Source: Mesostigma viride
Lineage: Eukaryota; Streptophyta; Mesostigmatophyceae; Mesostigmatales; Mesostigmataceae
Assembly: GCA_009746045.1 (NCBI GenBank)
Contig: RPFO01001984.1
Span: forward strand, 24,128-88,127
DNA length: 64,000 nucleotides
Reading direction: 5' to 3'
Notes under the pieces: model-generated
Told to the model about the DNA's origin: nothing
What the model saw: only the letters and a program-made list of their open reading frames with translations
The model's database searches: none
Translations under genes and position numbers: made by a program
Shown: piece after piece, positions 25,001 to 33,369 of the stretch
Numbering within the stretch: the stretch's first letter is position 1
How the letters are laid out: each line of letters starts with the position of its first letter

Positions 25001-26691
25001 CGCTCTGCTGCCAACTGTCTGCATACCCCTGGGTATCCCGCAGACACGCGATGCGCTACAGAGCTGCCGAAGGAGGCGCGTGCTGCTGGAGACCGACCGG
25101 ACGTGCACGGGCTGCCTCAAGGTGGGCTGCCTAGAAAAAATGTTACATCAAATTGTATGGTTAAAATATCTACCAAGGCAATAGTGCCACGAACGCAATA
25201 ATGTACTTACAATGCTTGTCTGCCGTTGGGCGATGTCTTCCCCGCAGGGAATAATTTCTTTAAATGCATGATAAAATTTTCTTCACATGTATAGCATTGT
25301 GCTAGTGCTAGCGGCTGCATGGGTGTTTTTGCTGGTGCTGAAGGCGCTTTCTCCTCTGCGCGGAGTGCCGATGACGATTCACGCAAGCGTAGGCAATGAG
25401 CCACGGATGACCCAAGTTCAATATGCGTGTTTGGCTATTGATTGGGCATGGAGGGGGTGGATAATGGATGTTGTTGTGGACTTTCGGCTTGTTGTCAAGT
25501 GTTAACTTACGCGTATCCCTACTGCCAGTTTGGAATATATGCTCAGCCATGCGCTGCTGCTTGCGAGGATGTTGTCCTTAGTGTGTTGAGAAGTCGCGTG
25601 GAATGCAGAAGGACTGGGCCTGGCTGGTGGATGAAACAATGTCCTTGCCCAGGGTTCCATGATATGTTATGCAGTTTAAGTTTGGTATGCCGTTCGAATT
25701 TCAGGGGCACAGGGCACAGGGCACAGGGCACAGGGCACAGGCCACAGGCCACAGGCCACAGGCCACAGGCCACAGGCCACAGGGCACAGGGCACAGGGCA
25801 CAGGGCACAGGGCACAGGGCACAGGGCACAGGGCACAGGGCACAGGGCACAGGGCACAGGGCATGTGTTAGTGTTACGAAAGATAACCGCTGCAGCTCCT
25901 TCTCAGCAAGCATCTCAAGGCCGGAGAGCTGTATGCTGCTTAGTGAGATGACGTGAACTTGGCACTTTGGCACCCGCAATCCCATGGCACCCCACCACGA
26001 CACCCATTTGTAGCTTTGCTGTCATATGGCCCTGTATGTTGGCCCTTGCAATCCTTCACTCAAGTTGGGCCTTTCAGAGGAAACTTTGGTTCACACCAAA
26101 AAAAGGCTCAGAATAAGTCGTGGTGCTGGAGCTTGCGGCAATGCTTACAATATCAATGAGACAACCAGTTCAGGCTATTAATCTGGAAAACCCGGACCAA
26201 TATACGAGAACAGACGAGTACTGGTAGGACCGACTAGTATCATCTAGTACACCTGGTATAGTCATTATGCCATCAAGGTGGGTTCATGCTGTGAGGTTTG
26301 GTCGGTGTTGTTTATATGGCGAACCCGAAGTAATCTGGCTTTAGATTATGCTGCCAAATCCTTGTGCCCAACAATCCCAGTCTTTGTTTTAGTACTGCCC
26401 TATCCAATTTATGTCTGTAGATAGCAAAGGTATGCAATCATATGGCAGTGGAACTAATGGGGTGGCATTCATGGATTGATGCATGCGTTGATTTCCATTC
26501 CCACTGACAACCCGGCAAGTGCATCTGTGTCCTCAACTTCAATTCCCTGTTTCCAGAAAATCGGGACCAGCGTATTTGTGGTTTATCCCAGCGGCTCTCT
26601 CATGCACCTGGTGTGCTACCATAAGAAGACTGGCCAGGAAGGCTCCTGTACAACAAGAGCTGCGCCGTCAATTTCAAGGCACCACCGCTGA
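1084..26691 (+). CDS. VPS39: VPS39/Vam6 HOPS subunit (24 exons, 5' end missing)
   Basis: Encodes the HOPS tethering subunit Vps39/Vam6, which in other eukaryotes binds Rab7/Ypt7 and drives fusion at the vacuole or lysosome. Exons: 1084-1152, 2529-2578, 3415-3511, 4154-4273, 5291-5362, 6117-6175, 6482-6551, 7156-7215, 9063-9149, 9939-10067, 11196-11823, 12366-12472, 13231-13385, 14267-14471, 15187-15257, 16259-16346, 17075-17290, 19072-19182, 19836-19961, 21172-21271, 21799-22424, 23241-23339, 25044-25121, 26557-26691. Every junction keeps phase, giving 1,185 codons plus stop. Exons to 9149 match the CNH beta-propeller ([24 protein letters not shown]). Exons 9939-23339 match the alpha-solenoid ([30 protein letters not shown]). 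The last two carry the C-terminal C-x2-C and [11 protein letters not shown] module. The human protein is 886 aa; the extra length is Gly/Pro/Ser-rich. The order of matches was judged by eye from knowledge of the family. A TGTAA at 26863-26867 could be an algal-type polyadenylation signal. Confidence 0.92.
1484..2235. repeat. Polypurine minisatellite (GGGGGAGAA-type)
   Basis: About 750 bp in which one strand is almost only G and A, built from 8-10-bp variants of GGGGGAGAA. It lies in the intron between VPS39 exons 1084-1152 and 2529-2578. All six frames stay open over long stretches because of composition, so the 200-350-residue ORFs here are not genes. Confidence 0.95.
3500..3860 (+). repeat. 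Degenerate repeats of a VPS39 donor region
   Basis: The exon end and donor at 3511/3512 (TTG|GTGGGT) is followed by diverged copies of the same segment: CGGTGGGTAC near 3625 and 3700, and more GGTGGGT-bearing copies to about 3855. The copies are 60-110 bp apart and imperfect. Each carries a GT with donor-like context. Confidence 0.5.
4733..5097 (+). repeat. ~60-bp minisatellite containing telomere repeats
   Basis: Six units of about 60 bp, each with GGTAGGTGTGG, GCAGGACTGGG, two to four TTTAGGG heptamers and then a TAATACCCTAAAC segment. The last part is the reverse complement of the telomeric motif, so each unit can pair with itself. TTTAGGG is the Arabidopsis-type telomere repeat common in plants and green algae. 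It lies in the VPS39 intron 4274-5290. Confidence 0.9.
5351..5632 (+). repeat. 28-bp minisatellite carrying the exon end and splice donor
   Basis: Ten copies of a 28-bp unit, of which the first begins inside VPS39 exon 5291-5362. Bases TTGCTTGGCAAG are the last four codons (LLGK) and the next GTGAGG is the donor. Each later copy repeats the same exon end and donor. The unit is not a multiple of three and contains an in-frame TGA after the donor, so use of any downstream copy would truncate the protein. Confidence 0.95.
7637..8228. mobile_element. 592-bp MITE-like element with 56-bp terminal inverted repeats
   Basis: The left end (7637-7692) and right end (8173-8228) are near-perfect inverted repeats containing GAGATTAAxTAAGAGGTACC and TTGAAATTAAATAAGAG. 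The interior is non-coding and more AT-rich than the surroundings, with a short tandem GATGTACCCGTGA near 8000. It lies in the VPS39 intron 7216-9062. I could not fix a target-site duplication, so the superfamily is undecided. Confidence 0.8.
10120..10520. other. AT-rich intron block without recognised content
   Basis: About 400 bp with many A-runs (AAACAAACAA-type) in an otherwise GC-balanced VPS39 intron (10068-11195). Composition suggests an inserted sequence, but no terminal repeats or coding were found. Confidence 0.35.
11196..11823 (+). CDS. VPS39: VPS39 exon with solenoid helix and lineage-specific linker
   Basis: The longest exon (628 nt). It opens with [19 protein letters not shown] and [19 protein letters not shown], matching the family's helix pair around human FDESMQVFAKL..LYPDLLP. 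It then runs into about 150 residues rich in Gly, Ser, Asp and Pro with no counterpart in animal VPS39, apart from a helical stretch [18 protein letters not shown]. It ends in phase 1 at a GTGAGC donor. Confidence 0.88.
12543..12777 (+). repeat. CCCCCTTGC 9-bp array
   Basis: About 24 copies of a 9-bp CCCCCTTGC unit with CCCCGTGCC variants, in the VPS39 intron 12473-13230. Because 9 is a multiple of three, all frames stay open (Pro-Leu, Cys-Pro and Gly-Ala-Arg strings), which explains the long ORFs here. Confidence 0.95.
13375..13430 (+). repeat. Tandem duplication of exon end plus donor
   Basis: The last codons of VPS39 exon 13231-13385 with the donor (CTGCTGGCCAG|GTGCGTGC) are repeated once about 33 bp downstream. 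The second copy is an equally good 5' splice site inside the intron. Confidence 0.85.
14697..15056 (+). repeat. 17-bp minisatellite
   Basis: About 20 copies of a 17-bp unit of the type AAGTCGGTGGCTTGTTC, with GGTCAAGTCAGCGGC variants in the second half. It lies in the VPS39 intron 14472-15186. The serial change of variant along the array is typical of minisatellite growth from one end. Confidence 0.95.
15805..16055 (+). repeat. 82-bp triplicate repeat
   Basis: Three nearly identical 82-bp copies beginning at 15805, 15887 and 15969 (CTGGTTATCAGTAACAAGGC...), in the VPS39 intron 15258-16258. The high identity suggests recent duplication. Confidence 0.95.
16590..16712 (+). repeat. 35-bp minisatellite
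   Basis: About three and a half copies of a 35-bp unit containing CTGCTCTCACCAG and CACTGCATCAG, in the VPS39 intron 16347-17074. Both CAGs are acceptor-like, but the exon used by the gene starts further on, at 17075. Confidence 0.9.
17572..18512. mobile_element. Foldback element: ~440-470-bp inverted repeats
   Basis: The left arm (about 17572-18010) and right arm (about 18045-18512) are reverse complements with small indels, separated by roughly 35 bp. Matching anchors are TTGCCGCTGA near 17592/18490, the palindromic GAATATTC segments near 17825 and 18237, and GAGACTCTATCCAACTA at 17982 against 18055-18071. No coding. It lies in the VPS39 intron 17291-19071, so the pre-mRNA could form a very long hairpin. 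Non-identical arms suggest some age. Confidence 0.9.
19952..20150 (+). repeat. ~86-bp duplication including exon end and donor
   Basis: Following the donor AAG|GTGCGGGTG at 19961/19962 there are two copies of an ~86-bp segment (GTGCTAGCAGTGATGGCCTG...GCCACAAGCCACGTGTTCAC). The second ends in another GTGAGGAAGGTGCGGG, re-creating the exon end and donor at about 20127-20142. Confidence 0.85.
21799..22424 (+). CDS. VPS39: VPS39 exon with conserved solenoid helices
   Basis: 626 nt entering in phase 1 and leaving in phase 0. It carries [17 protein letters not shown], matching human DGNKDVYLSLLRMYLSP, and [23 protein letters not shown], matching human ALQVLELHHSKLDTTKALNLLP. The first 50 and the middle 90 codons are Gly/Pro/Ser/Ala-rich insertions relative to animals. 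Confidence 0.9.
22507..22615 (+). repeat. 15-bp minisatellite
   Basis: About seven copies of a 15-bp unit GAGGACCGTGTTGT with ATTGT variants, just 3' of a VPS39 exon in the intron 22425-23240. Confidence 0.9.
23355..23790. repeat. G-run and strand-switching CCCTCCCCT/GGGAGGGA tract
   Basis: A run of about 26 G (23360-23385) is followed by a polypyrimidine tract of CCCTCCCCT units (about 23505-23650) that switches at CATGCATG into a purine tract (23665-23790). The two halves are roughly complementary. ORFs here are compositional. Intron of VPS39. Confidence 0.85.
23871..24917. mobile_element. TTAA-flanked DNA element, 1,047-bp copy
   Basis: It starts CCTGTG after a TTAA (23867-23870) and ends CACGGG before TTCA (24918-24921), one mismatch from TTAA. 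The left terminus carries the palindrome CAACGCGATGTATCGCGTTG; the right carries its decayed mate ACAACGTGATATATCATGTT. The first ~170 bp and last ~560 bp resemble the larger copy at 41964-46481. No transposase is visible, so it is non-autonomous. TTAA targets and C-rich termini are the habit of piggyBac-like elements (inference). It lies in the VPS39 intron 23340-25043. Confidence 0.8.
25044..26691 (+). CDS. VPS39: VPS39 last two exons: C-terminal zinc-binding module
   Basis: Exon 25044-25121 ends in [10 protein letters not shown] (C-x2-C). Exon 26557-26691 begins [20 protein letters not shown]. Joined in phase 0 they follow the human pattern C-x2-C-x-K-x-IG-x-S-x-F-x2-YP-x-G-x3-H, the terminal domain of VPS39. 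The stop TGA is at 26689-26691. About 22 extra residues follow the last Cys. Confidence 0.92.
25706..25862 (+). repeat. 7-bp GGGCACA/GGCCACA array
   Basis: About 22 copies of a 7-bp unit, ACAGGGC at both ends and ACAGGCC in the middle third, in the last VPS39 intron. The long Cys-Pro and Gly-Thr-Gly ORFs on both strands are artefacts of the array. Confidence 0.95.
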
Positions 26692-27240
26692 TGCGCGATG
26701 TGGGGGCAGGGTGGGCTTCTGCGGACAGGACTACGGTAATTCTGTGCCCCGTCATTTCAGGTTGCACGAGGCAGGATTATGGCTGTTTTACCCGTGGAAT
26801 TGTTGTCTAATATTCATCGGTGTGCTAGTAAGTAATAGGTAGCCTGAGCTGGCCTGCATCCTTGTAACTTGTTATTATGTGGAGTATGGCCCGTATACTG
26901 TATGTATAGTAGTATACTGGAGCATATCCTGTATGTATATACTGGAGCATGTCCTGTATCCTAGTTAGACAGGAGCCGATCAAAGCCTCGTACCCAGGCC
27001 TCGCGTGTATCCGGGTGCAATTTGTACCATGGCCTCGCAAGTGCACTGGATAGTGCGCATTGCTACCCCAGTGTGACATGGATGTCCTTCAGCTCATACG
27101 CCAGGCACTACCACTTGCGAGCCGCTCTTCATGGACTTGCTGGACTATTCCTTGTTGACAAGCCATGGATCCAACATCCCATGTTTGTGGCCTCAATATC
27201 ATTAATGTATAGTCACCATAATTAATTGATTAATTAAGAA
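26692..27240. other. Downstream of VPS39; no gene seen
   Basis: Holds the presumed VPS39 3' UTR and a short tandem CTGTATGTATATACTGGAGCA near 26900-26960. Nothing else is recognised. Confidence 0.6.
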
Positions 27241-27560
27241 CATACCTCCGTGGGGAGGATTGAATTGAATTGAATTGTAACATAACTCCGTTGGGAGTAT
27301 ATGTAGCACATAGCCCTTGAGAGGGGGCATATGGCCTATCATACATCCTAAGCTACTTCCTGCAAGGGTGGGGATGTAAAGGACCCTTGCTCTAGGTGCA
27401 CCAGGGCACTTGCATCCCCATGATCTTCAAGCTATGCCCAGCGAAGGGGGAGCCTGTCATGGGGGGGAAGATCAGCATAGCTATACAAAGAAGCTAGGGC
27501 ATGGCGTCTCAGCAGAGAGTTACTCCCTGCATGGGCACAACATAACTAAATAAAGCTAGG
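27241..27560 (-). mobile_element. LINE-A 3' end, 5'-truncated (minus)
   Basis: Reads on the minus strand as the family-A 3' terminus: ATATGTGCTAC, hairpin CATCTCC-type (here ACTCCCAACGGAGT), then an AATTC-type repeat tail at 27260-27278. The body is nearly identical to 42165-42453, so both are young. Confidence 0.8.
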
Positions 27561-27671
27561 CATCATCTGGAGTGTGGCTCATCATAGGCACACATGTACA
27601 TGATGTGGGGAGGATATGTAACACATATCCCTGAGAAGGGGCTTATGGTTTTCAGTACATTCTAGGCGAAA

Positions 27672-27760
27672 ACCTGCTGTATCAAGGAGACAACCAGCGC
27701 AGGCCAGAAATCGGCTGTGTAGTCACCTGTTCTTGATACAATATTATTGAGACAACTATT
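27672..27760 (+). repeat. Short dispersed motif copy
   Basis: A copy of the ~35-nt sequence starting TATCAAGGAGACAACCAGCG at 27676, with a decayed echo (TTATTGAGACAACTATTCCTGG) near 27745. The same motif recurs at 24746, 26152, 35264, 36540 (minus) and, in a LINE-B ORF, at 46654. Confidence 0.6.
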
Positions 27761-27776
27761 CCTGGACGCATTAGTT

Positions 27777-28065
27777 AATTAGTAACATAACTCTGTTGGG
27801 AGTACATGTAGCACATATCCCGGAGAAGGGGCATATGGCTTTTAATACATTCTGGGCTACTTCCCGCAAGAGTGGAATGTAAGCAACACTTGCTCTAGGT
27901 GCCTCAAGGGCACCGGCACCACCATGCTGTACTCGGGTTCAACCCAACTAAGGGGATCCCGGCAGGGGGGAGGAAGATCATCATGGCTATATAAGAGCTA
28001 GGGCATGGCTTCTCAACAGAGCACACGAGCCACGGGCCACGAGCCACGAGGTAGCCATGGCTGAC
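27777..28065 (-). mobile_element. LINE-A 3' end fragment (minus)
   Basis: Second minus-strand copy of the family-A 3' region (ACTCTGTTGGGAGT hairpin at 27789-27802, then the conserved TTTTAATACATTC and TGCTCTAGGTGC blocks). It is more diverged than the copy at 27241-27560. No tail repeat is obvious. Confidence 0.7.
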
Positions 28066-28079
28066 GGCGGAGCTCATAA

Positions 28080-30000
28080 CTTTCACGTTTGAGCACCAAA
28101 TTTAGCCGTGAATATCACTATCGCTTCGTCTTTCTAAGACGCACATGCTGGTATAATTTTCCGAATCTAAAACGCAATATATGACGAGCAAACGCCCGTC
28201 GACGCAACGCAGTTTGGCGGATGCGCTCGCCCATGAAAACGCGGCAGCTGCGGCTGCAGCCTCGCCAGATCCGGAAGGCAGCGGTGGGCACTAGTCGCGC
28301 ACTGGTGCTCGCCCCGAACCCTCCCGGGCTCAATGCCTCGCCATCGGCATCGCCTGACACTAAACGCGCCCGCCCCGCCGACCAAACAGGAGGGTCTTCA
28401 CGCCCCTCGGGTAGTCCGCGCTTTCGGCTCCAACCTTTCCAGGTCGATGATCACGACTGGACCAACATCTCCCCGGACCGTGCTACATGCACTGCATCTT
28501 CTATGGGGACTACGCCTCGCTTTACGACCTGTGCCTCCATCTCCACGCCACCGGCCGCCTCCTCTGCAGTCTGCACTGACGGCAACCGCTGGCACGTACA
28601 ACGTCAGCATGATTTTCGGCTCCCCACGCCCCCGTCTCCAGCACGCCATCCTCAACTCCCTCCTCCAGCGCTCTGACGGCGAGATCTGGGCTCCATCCAT
28701 CTCCGCCCCCACCCTCCGTTCCATCCTCATGGAAGCCTTTCAGCAGCACGTGACCCCCCTTGCTGCTGACGTCGCAGCAATCATGGGTGGTTCGCTGGCT
28801 GCTGAACTTCCTCGATCACCTCACCGCCACCTCCACTGCCATTTCCGCCTCCACTGCCGACATCAAAGCCCAGCTCCTCGATCACCTCGACCAACGCCTT
28901 CAAGCCACCGCCAACGCCCTTGAGAGCTTGCATGACACCGCCGGCCTCACCACCCAGGCGGTGAAGGACATCGCCGCCCAGCCGGCTCCTGCTGGCCCGG
29001 CCGGCGATGCTCCCTCCACCTGGGCGGACTTGCTTCAAGCAGCACACCACCTCCACCACCTCCACCATCTCGGCACAACTCAAGCAACAAGCCCTCGACC
29101 TTCGCGAGGAAGCCGACATCGCCCGGCGCAGCCACAATGTCATCGTTAAGCACTTCGACCAGCAGGCAGGTGAGACCTCCACGAGCCTTCTTGAGGCATT
29201 TAAGCGCGCCATTCTTGCCCCCATGTTACTCACTGGTGAGCTGGACATGTCGGCTGTCCGCCTCCCCCGCGCGCGGGGGAAGGCTGGCCCGGCACCCATG
29301 CTCCTCACCTTTAAGTACATGGCGGACAAGCTGGCGTTCCTTAAATGCCGCAAGAAGCTCTCGGAGACTCGCTTCACGCTGGACGACGACTTGACCCTGG
29401 CCCAGCAACAGCGGCGACGCGAGCTATGGCCGACCTACCTTCAGCTCCGGCAGAGCGCCAGGGGGAAGCCGGTATACTGGAGGGGGGCGGTCATCCACGT
29501 TGACCACAATTAAGCCCTGGCAGCCCCCTCCTGCCACCTCAGACTATAGGAATATATATACCAGTAGTGTAGATTAGTAAGGCTTAGTTAGCCTAGCATG
29601 TGGCCCACGCGCATGTGCGCCCACAATGGCCCCCATGGACTGATGTTGCCTTCAGAATTTAGCCAAGCCATGCCTATAATGGGATCCCCATATGGATGTT
29701 GCAATTTCGCCATACTATGCCATGCAGAGAGATGCTCTTTGTCGAGAAGCCATGCCCTAGCTCTTGTATAGCCATGCTGATCTTCCCCCACATAACATAC
29801 TCCCCCTTAGCTGGGCATAGTGTGAAGATTATGAGGGTGCAGGTGCCCTGCTGCAGGTGCACCTAGAGCAAGGGTCGCTTACATTCCCACCCTTGCAGGA
29901 AGTAGCCTAGGATGTATTAAAAGCCATATGCCCCTTCTCAGGGATATGTGCTACATTGACTCCCAACGGAGTGATGTTGATAATTAATTAATTAATTAAT
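28080..30000 (+). mobile_element. ORF1-only retroposon, copy 1
   Basis: A unit with an ORF1-type coding region (28181-29514) followed directly by a 3' region ending in the hairpin GACTCCCAACGGAGT and a (TAAT)n tail at 29980-30000. No reverse transcriptase lies between. Its 3' terminus matches LINE family A, which suggests mobilisation in trans. Confidence 0.75.
28181..29514 (+). pseudogene. LINE ORF1-type protein, frame-broken
   Basis: Homologous stretches run through three frames: an N-terminal LNASPSASPDTKRARP segment, a middle LQHAILNSLLQRSDGEIWAP segment, an Ala/Leu/Gln-rich probably coiled-coil part, and a C-terminal basic part (RLPRARGKAGPAPMLLTFKY, then LDDDLTLAQQQRRRELWPTY, then GKPVYWRGAVIHVDHN). 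The C-terminal pattern of R-P-x-P-(I/M)-L followed by RRR-x-LWP and Y-(F/W)-R-G is that of L1-like ORF1 nucleic-acid chaperones. It is not seen as one open frame, so it is a pseudogene here. An almost parallel copy lies at 30750-32043. Confidence 0.7.
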
Positions 30001-30205
30001 TCTCAACAGAGAGCGTCTCTCTGCATAGGCATAGCATGGCTAAATTCTTAATGCAACATCCATGGGAAGTCCCATTATAGGCACGGCTTGGCGAAATATT
30101 GAAGGCATCATCCATGGGGGCCATTATGGGCGCACATGCGCGTGGGCCACATGCTATAGGCTAAGCCTGACTATTCTACACTACTGGTATATGTTGGACG
30201 CATGG
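30001..30205 (-). mobile_element. Inverted LINE-A 3'-region fragment
   Basis: Reads on the minus strand as part of the same 3' region found at 29600-29770 (ATGTGGCCCACGCGCATG near the right end). It abuts the tail of copy 1 head-on. Confidence 0.6.
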
Positions 30206-30622
30206 CGGTCCAAAACCTGGACGCATGGCGACCTGCATCCAAGTACATCGTGTAAGGATTAGAAGTGTCGATATTATCACTACTTGTACAAGAAATAAAA
30301 AAATCTTCGCGTGATATAAAAGTACATATGCCTTATATTATAGTAGTATATATGTAACTATAATAATTTCTTCAGGGTTCTTCTTCTTTTCGGGTTTTTC
30401 CTTTTGTTGCATGCCAATCTCACCTCCGTAGTTTATCATTCTCAATGAATATATTCATTCGGTCTGCATGCATGCGAGCTTGAACGAGCAGGGGCGCGGG
30501 CTTGGCTTCACTCCGTTTCCTTGAGGGGCCGGAGCGTGCACATGGGGTCGATCCACCTTCCTGCGCGCCGATCCCCACGAACCCTCTGTTCACGCTGGTT
30601 CCGGCCCTTTACGCCCTCGCCA
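30206..30622. other. No feature recognised
   Basis: AT-rich then GC-rich unique sequence between retroposon fragments. No gene or repeat structure seen apart from a TATATTATAG-like stretch. Confidence 0.5.
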
Positions 30623-32187
30623 TTAATTAATTAATTAATTAATTAATTAATTGAACTCGTGCTCCCGTTGGGGAGTCACGGAGCACCGAAGTGCTGTTAA
30701 TCCCTGTATGTGCACAACAGGAAGGAAGGGCAGAGACGCCCTTTCTCCTTCATGCCTACTAAGGCATGCAACAGCATTAGTCGCGCACTGGTGGTCGCCC
30801 CGAACCCTCCCGGGCTTAATGCCTCGCCTTCGGCATCGCCTGACCCTAAACGCAGCCGTCCAGCCGAAACAGGAGGGTCTTCACGCCCCACAGAACCGCG
30901 CTTTCGGCCCAAACCTTTCCAGGTCGCCGAACACGACTGGACCAACATGTCCCCGGCAACTGCCATGCATTGCCTCTTCAGTATGGGGACTACGCCTCGC
31001 TTTACGACCTGTGCCTCCATCTCTACGACATCAATCGCCTCATCCACCCCGACGGCACCTGGGTCAGCGGACCCAGCTTTCTGTTTGGGTGCCCCCCGGG
31101 CGGCCGCCCCCAACTCCAACACATCATCCTCTGCTCCCTTCTCCAGCGCTCCGATGGCGAAATCTGGGCTCCATGCATCCATCTTCGCACCCACACTCCA
31201 TCATTCCATCCTTACGGAAGCCTTTCAGCAGCACGTTACCCCCCTTGCCACAGATGTGGCGGCAATGGGAGGCACGCTGGGCTGCTGAGCTCCCTCATGC
31301 ACATTTCCACCACCGCGACCTCCATGCATCTCCACCCTCCTCGCCTCCACCTCCACTGCCATTTCCGCATCCACTGCCAACATCAAGGCCCAGCTAGCTT
31401 CTCGACCTCGACCAGCGCCTCCAAGCCACCGCCACCGCCCTCACTTGAGAGCTTGCACGACACCGCCGGCCTCACCGGCCGCCCAGGCGGTGCAAGACAT
31501 CGATCGCTGCCCAGCCGGTGCCCATCTGCTGGCCCGGCCAGCGATGCTCCCACCCAGACCTGGGCGGACTTAATTGCTCAAGCACCACACCACCTCCACC
31601 ACCTCGATCCACCATCGCGGCGCAGCTCAAGCAACAAGCGCTCGACCTTCGAGAGGAGGCCGAACTCGACCGACAAGCGCAGCCACAACGTCATAGTCAA
31701 GCACTTCGCCCAGCCGGCTGACGTGACCTCGACGAGTCTTCTCCCGGCATTTAAGCGCGACATTCTTGCCCCGATGCAACTCACTGGTGAGCTGCGGATG
31801 TCGGCTGTCCGCCTCCCCCGCGCACGGGGTAAGGCTGGCCCGGCCCCCGTGCTCCTCACCTTTAAGTACATGGCGGACAAGCTGTCGTTCCTCAAATGCC
31901 GCAAGATTAAGCTCTCGCTGACTCGTTACACGCTGGACGACGACCTGACTCTGGGCCCCCAGCAACAACGGCGACGCGAGCTATATGGCCGACCTACCTC
32001 CAGCTCCGGCAGAGCGCAGGGGGGCCGGAAACCGGTATACTGAAGGGGGGCGGTCATTCACGTTGACCACAAGCCCTGGCAGGCCCCTCGATCCTGCCAC
32101 CCCAGCAAGCTCAGTGACTCTAGGGAATATATAACAGTAGTGTAGATTAGACAGGCTTAGCCTATAGCATGTAGCCCACAGCTAGCG
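30623..32187 (+). mobile_element. ORF1-only retroposon, copy 2, with LINE-B tail at its 5' side
   Basis: It begins with (TTAA)n and an inverted LINE-B terminus (GCTCCCGTTGGGGAGTCACG at 30660-30680). It then holds a second ORF1-type region (about 30750-32043) resembling copy 1 in the same order of blocks, again frame-broken (C-terminal open part within 30970-32043). The shared 3' sequence after the ORF continues to about 32187, where a LINE-B end begins. Confidence 0.7.
30970..32043 (+). pseudogene. LINE ORF1-type protein, second copy (longest open part)
   Basis: An open frame of 357 codons holds YGDYASLYDLCLHLYD, QLQHIILCSLLQRSDGEIWA and, after a low-complexity His/Pro/Ser part that looks out of frame, the conserved C-terminal KRDILAPMQLTGELRMSAVR and LDDDLTLGPQQQRRRELYG. 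Compared with copy 1 some blocks are shifted, so the long frame is partly accidental. The N-terminal PPGLNASPSASPDPKRSRP lies in another frame near 30810. Confidence 0.65.
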
Positions 32188-32541
32188 CTAGTAGAGGACA
32201 TGGGGGGCCTAGGCCTCTCCGTGATTTGGAAGAAGATGATGGACAAGGCCATGCAAGTGGGCCCAGGTCAAGAGGACAACGAGCCCCCCCCAGTGGGGAA
32301 GCGCCCGCGTGTGCAAACCCGTGGGAGGCACGCCCGCCAGACAGCTCCCCTAGCTAGCGTGCGGCTGTCTAGATAGATGTTGTAGTTAGAATGCTGTTAG
32401 CTAGATGTCGTAGGTAGCTGATGTAGATAGATTATAGACCGGTAGGACTAAATATTTGCACCCATCCATCCATCCATCCATCGGGGTTAATGCTCCGTGA
32501 CTCCCCAACGGGAGCACGAGTCTAATTAATTAATTAATTAA
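32188..32541 (+). mobile_element. LINE-B 3' end
   Basis: Starts with the last codons of the LINE-B second ORF ([17 protein letters not shown]; ending VGKRPRVQTRGRHARQTAP). It continues with a GATGTTGTAGTTAGAATG region, a (CATC)4 block, the hairpin CTCCCCAACGGGAG and a (TTAA)n tail at about 32521-32541. Nearly the same 3' part recurs at 35643-35832. Confidence 0.85.
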
Positions 32542-33048
32542 TGTAGCCTACACGCATGTGCGCCCATAATGGCCCCCCATGGATGACGCCTTCAGAATTC
32601 AGCCTAGCCATGCCTACTACAATTGGACCCCCATGGATGCTGCATATAGCCATGCTCTGCCTATATGCAGAGAGTCGATCACTCTCTGTTGAGAAGCCAT
32701 GCCTTAGCACTTGTATAGCTATACTATATCTTCCACCCCATGTGTCATGCAGGCCTCCTAGGCGCCTCTCCCCGAGCCGCCCTGTGTGAGCTCGATTCGG
32801 AGGCATGATGAACTGGTCATCATGGTGGTGCAGGTGCACCTTGTGTGCACACCCAGAGCAGGTGATAGCTGTACATGGCCTACACCTGCAGGTTGTACTG
32901 AGCCCTGATTGTATTACAAACCCATAGATGGGCCCCTTTCTCAGGGCTATGTGTTACATATGCTCCCCACGTGTACACGGAGCTATGATCTTAATTAATT
33001 AATTAATTAATTAATTAATTAATTAATTAATTAATTAATTAATTAATG
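32542..33048 (+). mobile_element. LINE-A type 3' end with long (TTAA)n tail
   Basis: Carries the CACGCATGTGCGCCCATAAT and TGAGAAGCCATGCC blocks of the family-A 3' region. It ends with a hairpin variant (GCTCC...GGAGC around a longer loop, 32962-32986) and about 55 bp of TTAA repeats. Confidence 0.8.
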
Positions 33049-33369
33049 CCACAGCAGCTCAATCGGACACGATAAATGATCCGGCAACTGGTCTGTGGGT
33101 GCAATAAGACCAGCGTGAACATATCAAAAACAAGGAGCGTGGGCAAGGAAGCTGAGCATATGTAGCCCTGGAGGACGTAGGCACGTAGCATGGCTGGCTA
33201 GCTGTACAAAGGCTACTAACTATAAGCTTTAAGGCTAGGGCTGGTTGTCCGTTGTGTACCGTGCGTTATAGCGGTGCACGTGACTAGACCTATGGTGGCA
33301 AGGCTACTATGCAAATATTCTAGGCATGGTTGCCATGGCGGCAGTGACTACCAATGATTATAGCTAGGG
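33049..33369. other. No feature recognised
   Basis: Unique sequence between a LINE tail and an ORF1-like pseudogene on the other strand. Nothing supported. Confidence 0.5.

Noticed and set aside
25706-25862. Possible CRISPR-like array
   Set aside because: The 7-bp units are contiguous with no unique spacers, and the DNA is eukaryotic. The same applies to the 17-, 28-, 30-, 35-, 75- and 86-bp arrays.
25543-26003. Cys-Pro-Val repeat protein (minus) and Gly-Thr-Gly-His repeat protein (plus)
   Set aside because: Both arise from a 7-bp array in a VPS39 intron. No start context or flanking coding.
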